Source of the DNA: Escherichia marmotae
GTDB taxonomy: Bacteria; Pseudomonadota; Gammaproteobacteria; Enterobacterales; Enterobacteriaceae
Length of the DNA stretch: 64,000 nucleotides
NCBI RefSeq assembly: GCF_002900365.1
Contig: NZ_CP025979.1
Span: 1,488,001 to 1,552,000, forward strand
Direction: 5' to 3'
Shown here in pieces: positions 45,006-53,654 of this stretch (positions are counted from its first letter, which is position 1; every line of letters starts with the position of its first letter). A program made the position numbers and the translations under genes. The notes below the pieces were generated by a model. That model did no database searches. It saw only the letters and a list, made by a program, of their open reading frames with translations, and was not told the DNA's origin.

Positions 45006-45494
45006 TTATTGCAACTGGAAGAACCGCCGACTGGTAGCGGGAACGAATAGCAACAACAGGATGAGCATATCCGGCAGCTTCTGCAGCATCAGGCTATGGA
45101 GGATTTCGCGTTTTGATTCACCGGGAATGCTGAACAGCTCAGGATAACCATAACCGAGTGAAGCCGCCCACAGATAACTGGCAGCCGTAATTTGTGTCAG
45201 CAGATACAGCCAGCGCGCCCAGCTACAGCCTTTCACCAGCGAAAACGCACACCAGATTTCAATAAAAACCAGCGCCAGGCTGCTTAAAAAGACCAGCGTT
45301 AAACTCCAGGTTTGTACGCTACGATGAATGAATTCGCCAATACCGTGAACGCCCAGCGTATTGAAAATCATCAGCACGTCGAGACCACGGATCATAATAA
45401 TGGCGAGCGCCGCCACCTGCACCAGCGCAGGCACATTCAGGCGAGCATGTGATGAAGATGTTTTCTTAAAAAATCCCAACGTTTCGTCTTCCAT
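45006..45494 (-). CDS. ybjO: YbjO, predicted inner-membrane protein (DUF2593)
   Basis: 162 residues with about four hydrophobic helices (about 28-50, 65-85, 90-105, 115-155) and a charged C-terminus. ATG 45494. Function not known. Lies between potI and rlmC, all on the minus strand. Confidence 0.9.
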   Translation of the reverse strand: MEDETLGFFKKTSSSHARLNVPALVQVAALAIIMIRGLDVLMIFNTLGVHGIGEFIHRSVQTWSLTLVFLSSLALVFIEIWCAFSLVKGCSWARWLYLLTQITAASYLWAASLGYGYPELFSIPGESKREILHSLMLQKLPDMLILLLLFVPATSRRFFQLQ

Positions 45495-45553
45495 GAAAAC
45501 AATGCCGCGACATGCGCGGTATTATGTAGCCAGGTTGGCAAATTTTAGTGTCT

Positions 45554-46399
45554 TCAGCCACGTCTTGCACGCTGGATATCGCGTATCCGCTGCTTTTCTG
45601 CACGCGCCATTAAATACCAGGCGATAAATCCGATAATTCCTACCGCCCCGAGGATCAACGTCGCCAGGGCGTTAATCTCCGGATTCACCCCCATCCGCAC
45701 GCTGGAAAAAACCAACATCGGCAATGTGGTGGCACCGGGTCCGGAAACAAAACTGGCAATCACCAGGTCATCGAGCGACAGAGTAAAAGCAAGCAACCAA
45801 CCAGAAATGATTGCCGGCATGATCATCGGCAGCGTAATCACGAAAAATACTTTCAGCGGCATCGCACCGAGATCCATCGCCGCTTCTTCTATCGAGCGAT
45901 CCAGTTCCCGCAAACGTGAAGAAATAACGACCGCCACATACGCCGTACAGAAAGTTACGTGCGCCAGCCAGATAGTCAACATGCCGCGATCGGCTGGCCA
46001 GCCAATGGCATGAGCAAGGGCAACGAACAATAACAACAACGACAGACCAGTTATCACATCCGGCATGACAAGCGGCGCGGTGATCATAAAGGCAAAGCCA
46101 TTTGAGCCACGAAACCGTCCAAACCGTACCAGCACGACCGCCGCAATAGTCCCGAGGATCGCCGCCGCGGTCGCCGCACAGGCGGCAATAGTCAGACTTA
46201 ACCCGACCGCACTCATCATCGCATCGTCACGCAATAATTCGCCGTACCAGCGCGTTGACCAACCGGCCCACACCGTCACCAGTTTCGAACTGTTAAACGA
46301 ATAGATAACCAGCATCAGCATCGGCGCATAGAGAAAGGTGAAACCCAGCAGCAAAATCACAATCCGCCAGGGAGAACGAACGACCGGTAAATTATTCAT
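45554..46399 (-). CDS. potI: PotI, putrescine permease subunit
   Basis: Inner-membrane subunit of the PotFGHI putrescine importer. The start MNNLPVVRSPWRIVI gives 281 residues. About six helices; EAA loop EEAAMDLGAMPLKVFFVITLP. Overlaps the potH stop by 4 bp. Last gene of potFGHI. Confidence 0.97.
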   Translation of the reverse strand: MNNLPVVRSPWRIVILLLGFTFLYAPMLMLVIYSFNSSKLVTVWAGWSTRWYGELLRDDAMMSAVGLSLTIAACAATAAAILGTIAAVVLVRFGRFRGSNGFAFMITAPLVMPDVITGLSLLLLFVALAHAIGWPADRGMLTIWLAHVTFCTAYVAVVISSRLRELDRSIEEAAMDLGAMPLKVFFVITLPMIMPAIISGWLLAFTLSLDDLVIASFVSGPGATTLPMLVFSSVRMGVNPEINALATLILGAVGIIGFIAWYLMARAEKQRIRDIQRARRG

Positions 46400-47340
46400 C
46401 CGTGCTCCCCCACGCTTTTTTGCTGATATTTGTGGAACCACATAATTGGCACAATCAGCAGCAATAACATGATGATCGCCACCGCTGAGGCCACCGGCCA
46501 GTCGCGGTTATTGAAGAACTCCTGCCACAGGACGCGTCCGATCATAATACTGTCCGGGCCGCCGAGCAGTTCCGGGATCACAAACTCACCAACCGCCGGA
46601 ATGAAAACCAACATCGATCCGGCGATAATCCCGCCTTTGGTCAGTGGCACAATGACGGTGAAGAACGTTTTCAGCGGTCGCGCGCCGAGATCCAGTGCCG
46701 CCTCTACCAGCGAATAATCGATGCGGGTTAACGCGGTGTAGATCGGCAACACCATAAACGGCACATAGGCGTAAACAATGCCGATATAAACTGCCAGATT
46801 GGTATGCAGAATGGTCAGCGGTTGATCGATAACGCCCAGCCACAGCAGGAAATTATTCAATACACCGTTGTTTTTCAGGATCCCCATCCAGGCGTAAACG
46901 CGGATCAAAAACGAAGTCCACGACGGCAGGATCACCAGCAGCAATAAGATATTACGGGTTGAAGGCTTACTGTGCGCCACCGCCCACGCCAGCGGGTAGC
47001 CGAGCAATAAGCAACAAATGGTCGAAATCGCCGCTACCTGTAACGACTGGAGATAAACATCGAAATAGAGCGGATCGTCGGTTAGCTGCAGGAAATTACC
47101 AAGGTTGAGGGTGATCGACAGTTGCCCATCCGCCCATTCCATCAGTTCGGTGTAAGGGGGAATGGCGCGCGCCATCTCTGCCAGACTTATTTTAAAGACG
47201 ATAAGAAATGGCAGCAGAAACAGCAAAATCAACCAGATATACGGCAGCGCAATCACCAGTTTACGCCCGTGCTTCATTTGCCACTGCGTAAGCCACAGTT
47301 TCAACCCGCCCGGCCGGACAGGAGGTTCAAGTGTACTCAT
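46396..47340 (-). CDS. potH: PotH, putrescine permease subunit
   Basis: 314 residues with six helices and EAA loop VEAALDLGARPLKTFFTVIVP. The first 20 residues (MSTLEPPVRPGGLKLWLTQW) differ in sequence and are about three residues shorter than K-12 PotH as I remember it, while the rest is nearly the same. Second permease gene of the operon, 9 bp after potG. Confidence 0.96.
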   Translation of the reverse strand: MSTLEPPVRPGGLKLWLTQWQMKHGRKLVIALPYIWLILLFLLPFLIVFKISLAEMARAIPPYTELMEWADGQLSITLNLGNFLQLTDDPLYFDVYLQSLQVAAISTICCLLLGYPLAWAVAHSKPSTRNILLLLVILPSWTSFLIRVYAWMGILKNNGVLNNFLLWLGVIDQPLTILHTNLAVYIGIVYAYVPFMVLPIYTALTRIDYSLVEAALDLGARPLKTFFTVIVPLTKGGIIAGSMLVFIPAVGEFVIPELLGGPDSIMIGRVLWQEFFNNRDWPVASAVAIIMLLLLIVPIMWFHKYQQKSVGEHG

Positions 47341-47349
47341 CTTTGCTCC

Positions 47350-48483
47350 TTAAACCGTCAGCACCACACAACTGTCCACTTCCCAACATAAACGGACTTC
47401 ATCGCCCCAGGTCGGCAGCCCTTTACGATGACGATGGGCGTTTTGTAACTGAGCGCTGATCATCTGCCCACTTTTCAGACGAACATGATAAACAGACAAA
47501 TCACCGAGATAGGCAATATGTGTCACCTCTCCCACCGCAAAATTGCAGCCATCAGTAGGCGGTTCGTCACAGAGCATGATTTTTTCCGGACGCAGCGCCA
47601 CATGCACCGGCACGTTATCGACCACTGACGCCTGCGGATCGACTTTCAACGGATGCACCAGCCCCGGCGAATAGAGCAATAGTCCGTCTTCCTGGCGCTC
47701 TTTTAGCAGCCCTTCAAAGACGTTAACTGAACCAATAAACTCGGCGCTGTAGCGGGTGGTCGGGTGCTCATAAATTTCTTCCGGCTCGCCAATCTGGACA
47801 AATTTACCGCGATTCATAATGGCAATACGCCCCGCCATGGTCATCGCCTCTTCCTGATCGTGGGTGACCATCACACAGGTCACGCCGACACGCTCGAGAA
47901 TATCCACCACTTCAAGCTGCATCCGGTCACGTAGTTTTTTATCCAGCGCGCCCATCGGTTCATCAAGCAGCAGAAGTTTTGGGCGCTTGGCAAGGCTTCG
48001 GGCCAGCGCCACACGCTGGCGTTGACCGCCGGAAAGTTGATGCGGTTTGCGTTTGGCGAACTCCTGCATATGCACCAACCCGAGCATCTCGTTGACCCGG
48101 CTGGCAATTTCCGCTTTTGGTAACTTGTCCTGTTTCAGGCCAAAGGCGATGTTCTGTTCCACGGACATATGCGGAAACAGCGCATAGGACTGGAACATCA
48201 TATTGATGGGGCGCAGATAAGGCGGCACCTGTGACAAATCAACGCCATCAAGCATAATCTGCCCGGCAGAAGGCTGTTCGAAACCTGCCAGCATACGCAG
48301 CAGCGTGGACTTGCCACAGCCAGATGCGCCCAGCAGTGCAAAGATTTCGCCTTTATAAATGGTCAGACTGACATCATCGACCGCATGTTGACCATCGTAA
48401 GATTTGGTCAAATTGCGGATTTCTAATAGTGGTGTCAGCGACTTCCGACTTTTCGCCTGTGGGCGAGGGATAGCGTCATTCAC
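47350..48483 (-). CDS. potG: PotG, putrescine transport ATPase
   Basis: ATPase of PotFGHI. I use the GTG at 48483 (NDAIPRPQAK follows), which gives the known 377 residues; longer in-frame starts would cross a hairpin in the potF-potG gap. Walker A GASGCGKST, signature LSGGQRQR, Walker B LLLLDEP, H-loop VTHD, and a C-terminal TOBE-like regulatory domain. Confidence 0.96.
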   Translation of the reverse strand: MNDAIPRPQAKSRKSLTPLLEIRNLTKSYDGQHAVDDVSLTIYKGEIFALLGASGCGKSTLLRMLAGFEQPSAGQIMLDGVDLSQVPPYLRPINMMFQSYALFPHMSVEQNIAFGLKQDKLPKAEIASRVNEMLGLVHMQEFAKRKPHQLSGGQRQRVALARSLAKRPKLLLLDEPMGALDKKLRDRMQLEVVDILERVGVTCVMVTHDQEEAMTMAGRIAIMNRGKFVQIGEPEEIYEHPTTRYSAEFIGSVNVFEGLLKERQEDGLLLYSPGLVHPLKVDPQASVVDNVPVHVALRPEKIMLCDEPPTDGCNFAVGEVTHIAYLGDLSVYHVRLKSGQMISAQLQNAHRHRKGLPTWGDEVRLCWEVDSCVVLTV

Positions 48484-48509
48484 GGCTGCTCTCCGGCATT
48501 TAAGGTGTG

Positions 48510-48570
48510 CAAGCGCACCATGATGGTGCAAATTGCCGGAGGGACTGGCGCGCCCGTCCGGCATCTACGG
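48510..48570. repeat. REP-like hairpin between potF and potG
   Basis: GCACCATGATGGTGC is one hairpin and GCCGGA...TCCGGC (48535-48564) a second, resembling a degenerate REP. It lies after potF and could lower potGHI expression or protect potF mRNA. Confidence 0.55.
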
Positions 48571-48577
48571 CTGCGGA

Positions 48578-49690
48578 TTATTTTCCGCTCTTCACTTTAG
48601 TCCAGGCGCGGGTGCGCACTCGGTCAATTTTCGGGTCCTGCACTTGCAGTGTGAACATTTTGCCGCGAACGTCTGCCGGAGGATAAATCCCCGGGTTATC
48701 ACGCACTTCCGCGCTTACCAGCGGCGTCGCTTCTTTGTTGGCGTTGGCATAGAACACATGGTCGGAGATATGCGCTACTACATCCGGGCGTAGCAGGTAA
48801 TTCAGGAACTGATACGCTTCGTCTTTATTTTTGGCGTCGGCAGGCATGGCGAACACATCAAAGAATGCCATCGCCCCTTCTTTCGGAATCGAGAAAGAGA
48901 CATTTACGCCATTCTTCGCTTCCTTCGCACGGTTTGACGCCTGCCAGACATCACCCGCCCAGCCGATAGCGACGCAGATATCACCGTTTGCCAGATCGTT
49001 TATGTACTGAGAGGAGTGGAAATAGCGAATATTCGGGCGCAGTTTCAACAGTAAGTCGGTAGCCGGTCCGGTGTAATCATCTGCTTTGGTACTGTTCGGA
49101 TCTTTGCCGAGATAATTCAGCACGGTAGCAAAAACTTCTTCCGGCGCATCGAGGAAAGAGACGCCGCAGATTTTCAGTTTTTCCAGATTTTCAGGTTTGA
49201 GGATCAAGTCCCAGCTATCGACAGGCGCATTTTCACCCAGTACCGCTTTAACTTTATCGACGTTATAGCCAATGCCAGTCGTCGCCCACATATATGGCAT
49301 GGCAAATTTATTGCCGGGATCGTGTTTTGCCACCAGTTTCAACAGTTCTGGATCGAGATTCTTCCATTCTGGCAATTTGCTTTTATCCAGCGGCTGGAAC
49401 ACACCGGCAGTCAACTGGCGTTCAAGAAAGCTGGCTGATGGAACGACAAGATCAAAGCCGGTGCTCCCCGCCATTAATTTGCCTTCCAGCACTTCGTTGG
49501 AATCAAAAACATCGTAGACGACTTTGATACCGGTCTCTTTTTCAAAATTTGCCACCGTATCCGGGGCGATATAATCAGACCAGTTATAAATGTGGAGTGT
49601 TTTTTGTTCAGCCGCGAGCGTGCCGACAGAGACAGCCATCAGAGCACCCGCAACCAGACCCGATAGCCATTTTTTATTTAAGCCGGTCAT
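48578..49690 (-). CDS. potF: PotF, periplasmic putrescine-binding protein
   Basis: Captures putrescine for PotGHI. The start MTGLNKKWLSGLVAGALMAV gives 370 residues and a signal peptide ending near TLAAE. Ligand residues known from the structure are all present at their numbers: W37, S38, D39, Y40, S85, E185, W244, D247, F276, D278 and Y314. AAGGAAAGAG lies upstream as ribosome site. Confidence 0.98.
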   Translation of the reverse strand: MTGLNKKWLSGLVAGALMAVSVGTLAAEQKTLHIYNWSDYIAPDTVANFEKETGIKVVYDVFDSNEVLEGKLMAGSTGFDLVVPSASFLERQLTAGVFQPLDKSKLPEWKNLDPELLKLVAKHDPGNKFAMPYMWATTGIGYNVDKVKAVLGENAPVDSWDLILKPENLEKLKICGVSFLDAPEEVFATVLNYLGKDPNSTKADDYTGPATDLLLKLRPNIRYFHSSQYINDLANGDICVAIGWAGDVWQASNRAKEAKNGVNVSFSIPKEGAMAFFDVFAMPADAKNKDEAYQFLNYLLRPDVVAHISDHVFYANANKEATPLVSAEVRDNPGIYPPADVRGKMFTLQVQDPKIDRVRTRAWTKVKSGK

Positions 49691-50039
49691 ATCTCTTTCC
49701 TTCTGAAAGTTCGTTAACAAACGAACAAAAGTTGTCACACTGAAAGATATGCAATAAATGTGCATATTTTTTATCGGCGCGGTGTAAGAAAAGAGGACTC
49801 TCTCCCGGCCAGCATTGCTCGCTATATAAAAGCATTGCAAGAATAACTTTAGCCAGGGTTTGAAACTATAGCTGTAATAAAAAACGGCATTTAACAAATT
49901 TTTATGCGTATTTGCTCTATGTGATAAAGCAAATCCGGCACAACAGAAGTGAAATAATCTTTAATGAAAGGTTAAAATCAGCAGAAAATATTACAACGCG
50001 CAGCCACTGCGGCAGCGACTGCGTGCTCAAAAGGAATTA
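49691..50039. promoter_or_regulatory. potF upstream region
   Basis: 349 bp between the ybjN 3' end and the potF start, with no convincing ORF. It must hold the potF promoter on the minus strand. I looked for a sigma54 -24/-12 pair and found no copy with correct spacing. Confidence 0.45.
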
Positions 50040-50515
50040 TCAGTGAAGGAAATAGTTTTCGCTAACGTTGTTTTGCCCTTCATCATCAGTCGGTAACAGC
50101 AGTTGATGGGCATTGGCTTCAAGGATAACCATCGAAATCTGCTCTTCGCTCTGACGTACAAACCATGCAAACTGTTCATAGGTTACGCCCTGCATAACGG
50201 ATAAAGACTGGCAAACCACCAGCTTTGGCAGATTATCATCCTGCATATCAAGAAATGCTTTCACGGTCAGCGAACTGGCATTGATGGCTGATAAATCCGC
50301 CGCCAGCGGTAACACGGCTGAAGATCTGACTTCCGCCATAGCAGAAAACAGGATTGTGTTATCTATCAGATCGATTTTGGCATCAAAGACACCGTCGAAA
50401 TTCTGCATATGTGGCAGATGCAGAGCCTGACAGTTATCACATTCAAAAAACTCATCCCCAGGTCATCGAGCCATTGACGCAACGTATCCAGACCAGGAAC
50501 GACCAGCGATGTCAT
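50040..50515 (-). pseudogene. ybjN: ybjN with a single-base frameshift
   Basis: YbjN is a 158-residue cytosolic regulator-like protein that affects motility and stress responses when its level changes. Here the ATG at 50515 starts MTSLVVPGLDTLRQWLDDLG normally. After MSF the frame fails at a run of six T (coding strand; 50445-50450), where K-12 has one more base (TTTTTTCGAATG as I recall it). The proper frame resumes and runs to 50040 (MQNFDGVFDAKIDL to ENYFLH). The full span is one base short of 159 codons. An internal ATG at 50408 could give a 122-residue product. A homopolymer sequencing error is possible. Confidence 0.85.
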
Positions 50516-50602
50516 AATTTTGTACAACCTCTTCCGATAAAAAGACCGGCACAGCTTACGCAAAAAGCGCAGGCAAAACCATGATCAGTCACGTTATTGC
50601 GA

Positions 50603-51505
50603 CTAACCACCGGTTTTTAAGCAATATTCCGCCGTAGCATGGCGTTCAATCCAGCGGATCATTTTACCCGCGATGTCGATACCGGTGGTTTTTTCTATCC
50701 CTTCCAGACCTGGCGATGCATTTACCTCCATCACCAACGGTCCGCGATTTGCACGCAGAATATCCACACCGGCAACATCCAGCGCCATCGTTCGCGCGGC
50801 TTTAATGGCGATTTCGCGCTCCTGCGGCGTGATACTTGCGACACTTGCCGCGCCACCACGATGCAAATTGGAACGAAAATCGCCTTCTTTCGCCCGCCGT
50901 TCAATCGCCGCAACCACTTCATCACCGACGACCAGACAGCGAATATCGCGCCCTTGCGCCTCTTTGATATATTCCTGCACCAGAATATGGGCATTCAGGC
51001 CGCGAAATGCATCAATCACGCTTTCTGCCGCCTGACGCGTCTCCGCCAGCACCACACCAATTCCCTGCGTACCTTCAACCAGCTTGACCACCAGCGGCGC
51101 ACCACCGACCATCTCGATTAAGTCGCTGGTATCGTCCGGCGAATGCGCAATCCCCGTGACAGGCAGGTCAATACCCTGACGTGCCAGCAATTGCATTGAA
51201 CGCAATTTGTCACGCGCACGGGCAATAGCAACCGATTCATTTAGCGGATAACTGCCCAGCATTTCAAACTGGCGCAGCGCCGCCGTTCCATAAAAGGTAA
51301 TGGCGGTGCCAATGCGCGGGATCACCGCATCAAAATGGGGAAGCTTGCGACCTTTATAATGAATGGACGACGCCGCAGGATTAATGTTCATGTAACAAGA
51401 AAGCGGATCGAGAATTTCAACCAGGTGACCGCGCTGCAACGCCGCTTCACGCAGTCGCTTACACGAATAGAGCGTTCCATCCCGGGACAATATGGCAATT
51501 TTCAC
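50603..51505 (-). CDS. rimK: RimK, ribosomal protein S6 glutamate ligase
   Basis: ATP-grasp enzyme that adds glutamates to the C-terminus of ribosomal protein S6. 300 residues, with PLVVKLVEGTQGIGV (ATP-binding) and VMEVNASPGLEGIEK (metal-binding Glu/Asn). It lies in ybjC-nfsA-rimK-ybjN, 60 bp after nfsA. Confidence 0.97.
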   Translation of the reverse strand: MKIAILSRDGTLYSCKRLREAALQRGHLVEILDPLSCYMNINPAASSIHYKGRKLPHFDAVIPRIGTAITFYGTAALRQFEMLGSYPLNESVAIARARDKLRSMQLLARQGIDLPVTGIAHSPDDTSDLIEMVGGAPLVVKLVEGTQGIGVVLAETRQAAESVIDAFRGLNAHILVQEYIKEAQGRDIRCLVVGDEVVAAIERRAKEGDFRSNLHRGGAASVASITPQEREIAIKAARTMALDVAGVDILRANRGPLVMEVNASPGLEGIEKTTGIDIAGKMIRWIERHATAEYCLKTGG

Positions 51506-51565
51506 CCTGCACCTCTCTGTCAGACCTGGTCAAAAGCCCGCGTATAATACATCGGCGTTACGGTT

Positions 51566-52288
51566 TTAGCGCGTCGCCCAACCTTGTTTATGTAAATAAT
51601 CGAGAATAAAAGGACGACTTTCTTTGATAATCGTCCGGCGAATATGATCGCTCCAGGTATCACGGCGATTATTGCTACCACGGGTGAGATAATATTCCGC
51701 CAGTTGCTCGTCATACTGCGCCAGAATGTCTTTATCCAGCGGTTGGTAGCTGTTTTCATGCACCAAAATAGAGGACGGTAAACGCGGCTTGAGATCCGGG
51801 TTATCCGCAGGCCAGCCCAGGCACAAGCCAAACAGCGGCAATACATGCTTCGGCAATTTCAGCAGTTCCGTCACTGCTTCAATGTTATTGCGCAGGCCGC
51901 CGATATATACACCGCCCAATCCCAGCGATTCCGCTGCGGTTAAGGCGTTTTGCGCCATCATCGCCGTATCAACGACACCGAGTAACAACTGTTCCGCCAG
52001 GCCGAGTTGAGCATCCGGGCAAATCTGTAAATGGCGGTTAAAGTCGGCACAGAACACCCAGAACTCCGCCGCTTGCGCAACGTGTTTTTGCCCACCGGTC
52101 AGCGTTACCAGTTCATTACGCAGAGCTTTATCAGTAATGCGAATAATGCTGCTGCACTGCAAAAAACTGGAACTGGAAGTCGCCCGGGCGCTGTTGATAA
52201 TCGCCTCGCGCTGTTCAGCGGAGATAGGTTCATCAGTGAAATGGCGAATGGAGCGATGACCACAAATGAGTTCAATGGTTGGCGTCAT
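51566..52288 (-). CDS. nfsA: NfsA, oxygen-insensitive NADPH nitroreductase
   Basis: FMN enzyme that reduces nitroaromatics and quinones by two-electron steps. 240 residues; FMN contacts in GHRSIRHFTDEPI and the C-terminal RGSNNRRDTWSD stretch typical of NfsA. The start lies inside the end of ybjC (17-bp overlap). The unit is known to respond to SoxS. Confidence 0.98.
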   Translation of the reverse strand: MTPTIELICGHRSIRHFTDEPISAEQREAIINSARATSSSSFLQCSSIIRITDKALRNELVTLTGGQKHVAQAAEFWVFCADFNRHLQICPDAQLGLAEQLLLGVVDTAMMAQNALTAAESLGLGGVYIGGLRNNIEAVTELLKLPKHVLPLFGLCLGWPADNPDLKPRLPSSILVHENSYQPLDKDILAQYDEQLAEYYLTRGSNNRRDTWSDHIRRTIIKESRPFILDYLHKQGWATR

Positions 52289-52559
52289 TATCTTTTTCTC
52301 TTTCTGAACATGAAGATTCTGGTGGACGATTCATCAGTTGCGGGGCAAGCCGTTTTGCAACCTGAAGAATAACCACCACCGCAGCGGGAAGCATGAGCAA
52401 AACACCGAGAAAAATCATCAGAATTTGCGCTTCTGGTGTAGAAAACGGCATCGGAAGCGAAAGGTAGTCGCTTACCGACAGCAGCGACACAGCCAGTAAC
52501 ATCATTCCGAGAAATTCCAGTATCAACACGCTGTCAGGCAATTTACCGATCGTGCGCAT
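52272..52559 (-). CDS. ybjC: YbjC, small inner-membrane protein (DUF1418)
   Basis: 95 residues with two hydrophobic helices (about 10-30 and 45-68) and a charged tail. First gene of the nfsA-rimK unit and divergent from grxA. Function not known. Confidence 0.93.
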   Translation of the reverse strand: MRTIGKLPDSVLILEFLGMMLLAVSLLSVSDYLSLPMPFSTPEAQILMIFLGVLLMLPAAVVVILQVAKRLAPQLMNRPPESSCSEREKDNDANH

Positions 52560-52622
52560 AGGCTTCCCTCTGCAAAGTGAGCGGCCAGTTTAAAACCTTT
52601 CATCACATTGTGCTTAACAGTT

Positions 52623-52659
52623 ATAGCTTTAAGCAATCAATGCAACAGGTTAAACCTAC
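52623..52659 (+). promoter_or_regulatory. OxyR site upstream of grxA
   Basis: ATAGCTTTAAGCAAT, seven bases, ACAGGTTAAACCTAC follow the two-part OxyR pattern ATAGNTNNNANCTAT-N7-ATAGNTNNNANCTAT with few mismatches. It ends just before TAAGAT (52670-52675), a likely grxA -10. OxyR control of grxA is established. Confidence 0.75.
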
Positions 52660-52718
52660 TTTCAGCGAATAAGATTTGGCGTGATCATGCACGCATGACA
52701 GATAAATGGAGAGAGAAA

Positions 52719-52976
52719 ATGCAAACCGTTATTTTCGGCCGTCCGGGTTGCCCTTACTGCGTTCGTGCAAAAGATCTGGCAGAAAAATTAAGCAACGAGC
52801 GCGATGATTTTCACTATCAGTATGTGGATATTCGTGCTGAAGGGATCACTAAAGAAGATTTACAACAGAAGGCCGGGAAGCCCGTTGAAACCGTGCCGCA
52901 GATTTTTGTCGATCAGCAACACATCGGTGGCTATACCGATTTTGCAGCCTGGGTAAAAGAGAATCTTGACGCCTGA
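52719..52976 (+). CDS. grxA: Glutaredoxin 1
   Basis: 85-residue thioltransferase that reduces ribonucleotide reductase and OxyR. Active site C11-P-Y-C14. The residue at position 9 is Pro (GRPGCPYC); I remember Ser in K-12. TVP cis-proline and GGYTD glutathione-binding motifs are present. The internal ATG is used because it gives the family length and follows GAGAGA. Confidence 0.97.
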   Translation: MQTVIFGRPGCPYCVRAKDLAEKLSNERDDFHYQYVDIRAEGITKEDLQQKAGKPVETVPQIFVDQQHIGGYTDFAAWVKENLDA

Positions 52977-52984
52977 TTTGCCGG

Positions 52985-53013
52985 ATAAGCCCTCTCTGTT
53001 TGAGGGCTTTATT
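52985..53013 (+). terminator. grxA terminator
   Basis: AGCCCTC and GAGGGCT form a 7-bp stem around TCTGTTT, followed by TTATTGATTTTTT. It also lies just beyond the end of convergent ybjM. Confidence 0.75.
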
Positions 53014-53386
53014 GATTTTTTCTGTGTTGTGGCTTGAACAAGCTACTGATAAACAAGAAACACAACGCCCCCAGCGCACACCAGAAGACAGCACTCAATA
53101 ACCATGCCAGCTCTTGCCAGAATGAGCGTGTTGGTGAAAAAAACAGGCGCATAATTAACATAGAACACGGTGCTGCCAGCATTGCGCCAAACAGGGGTTT
53201 AAGGACTTCTCTACGCTGCGAAAAAAAACTGGCGACAGCCCCAGGAAGAATAAAAAACAGTAAGCCGATTTCAGGATGCCCGGCAGCCCGAAAAGCGCCC
53301 TTCATATGCGTCGCCAGGAAAAGGCACACCACAATGAAGAGGACAAAACAGCAGACTGCCCCCGCCCAACGTTGTTTATGTTTCAC
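53009..53386 (-). CDS. ybjM: YbjM, predicted inner-membrane protein
   Basis: 125 residues with four hydrophobic helices (about 8-28, 38-55, 65-80, 92-118). Convergent with grxA. No domain of known function is recognisable. Confidence 0.9.
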   Translation of the reverse strand: MKHKQRWAGAVCCFVLFIVVCLFLATHMKGAFRAAGHPEIGLLFFILPGAVASFFSQRREVLKPLFGAMLAAPCSMLIMRLFFSPTRSFWQELAWLLSAVFWCALGALCFLFISSLFKPQHRKNQ

Positions 53387-53654
53387 ATCTTCCTCCTGAC
53401 ACTGCCTCTATCGAACACATTTTTCGCCAGTGTGGCGCTCAGTAAGATAAAGTCGCTTCGCATTCCATGCTAATATAGGCCAACACAATTCTTATAGCCG
53501 TTGGTATCTAATGTGATTACACTAGTAAAATATATTGTTACTTTACTATTGATTAAGTGCGCTGAATGAATCTGCGCCCTGAATTCAGGTAAAAACATTA
53601 TCTTAAATTACCATTTCTTTCAACAGCTTACTCGTAAACAAGAAGTTAGTCTCC

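Noticed and set aside
49691..50039. Sigma54 promoter for potF
   Set aside because: TGGC and TTGC elements occur on the minus strand but at the wrong spacing.
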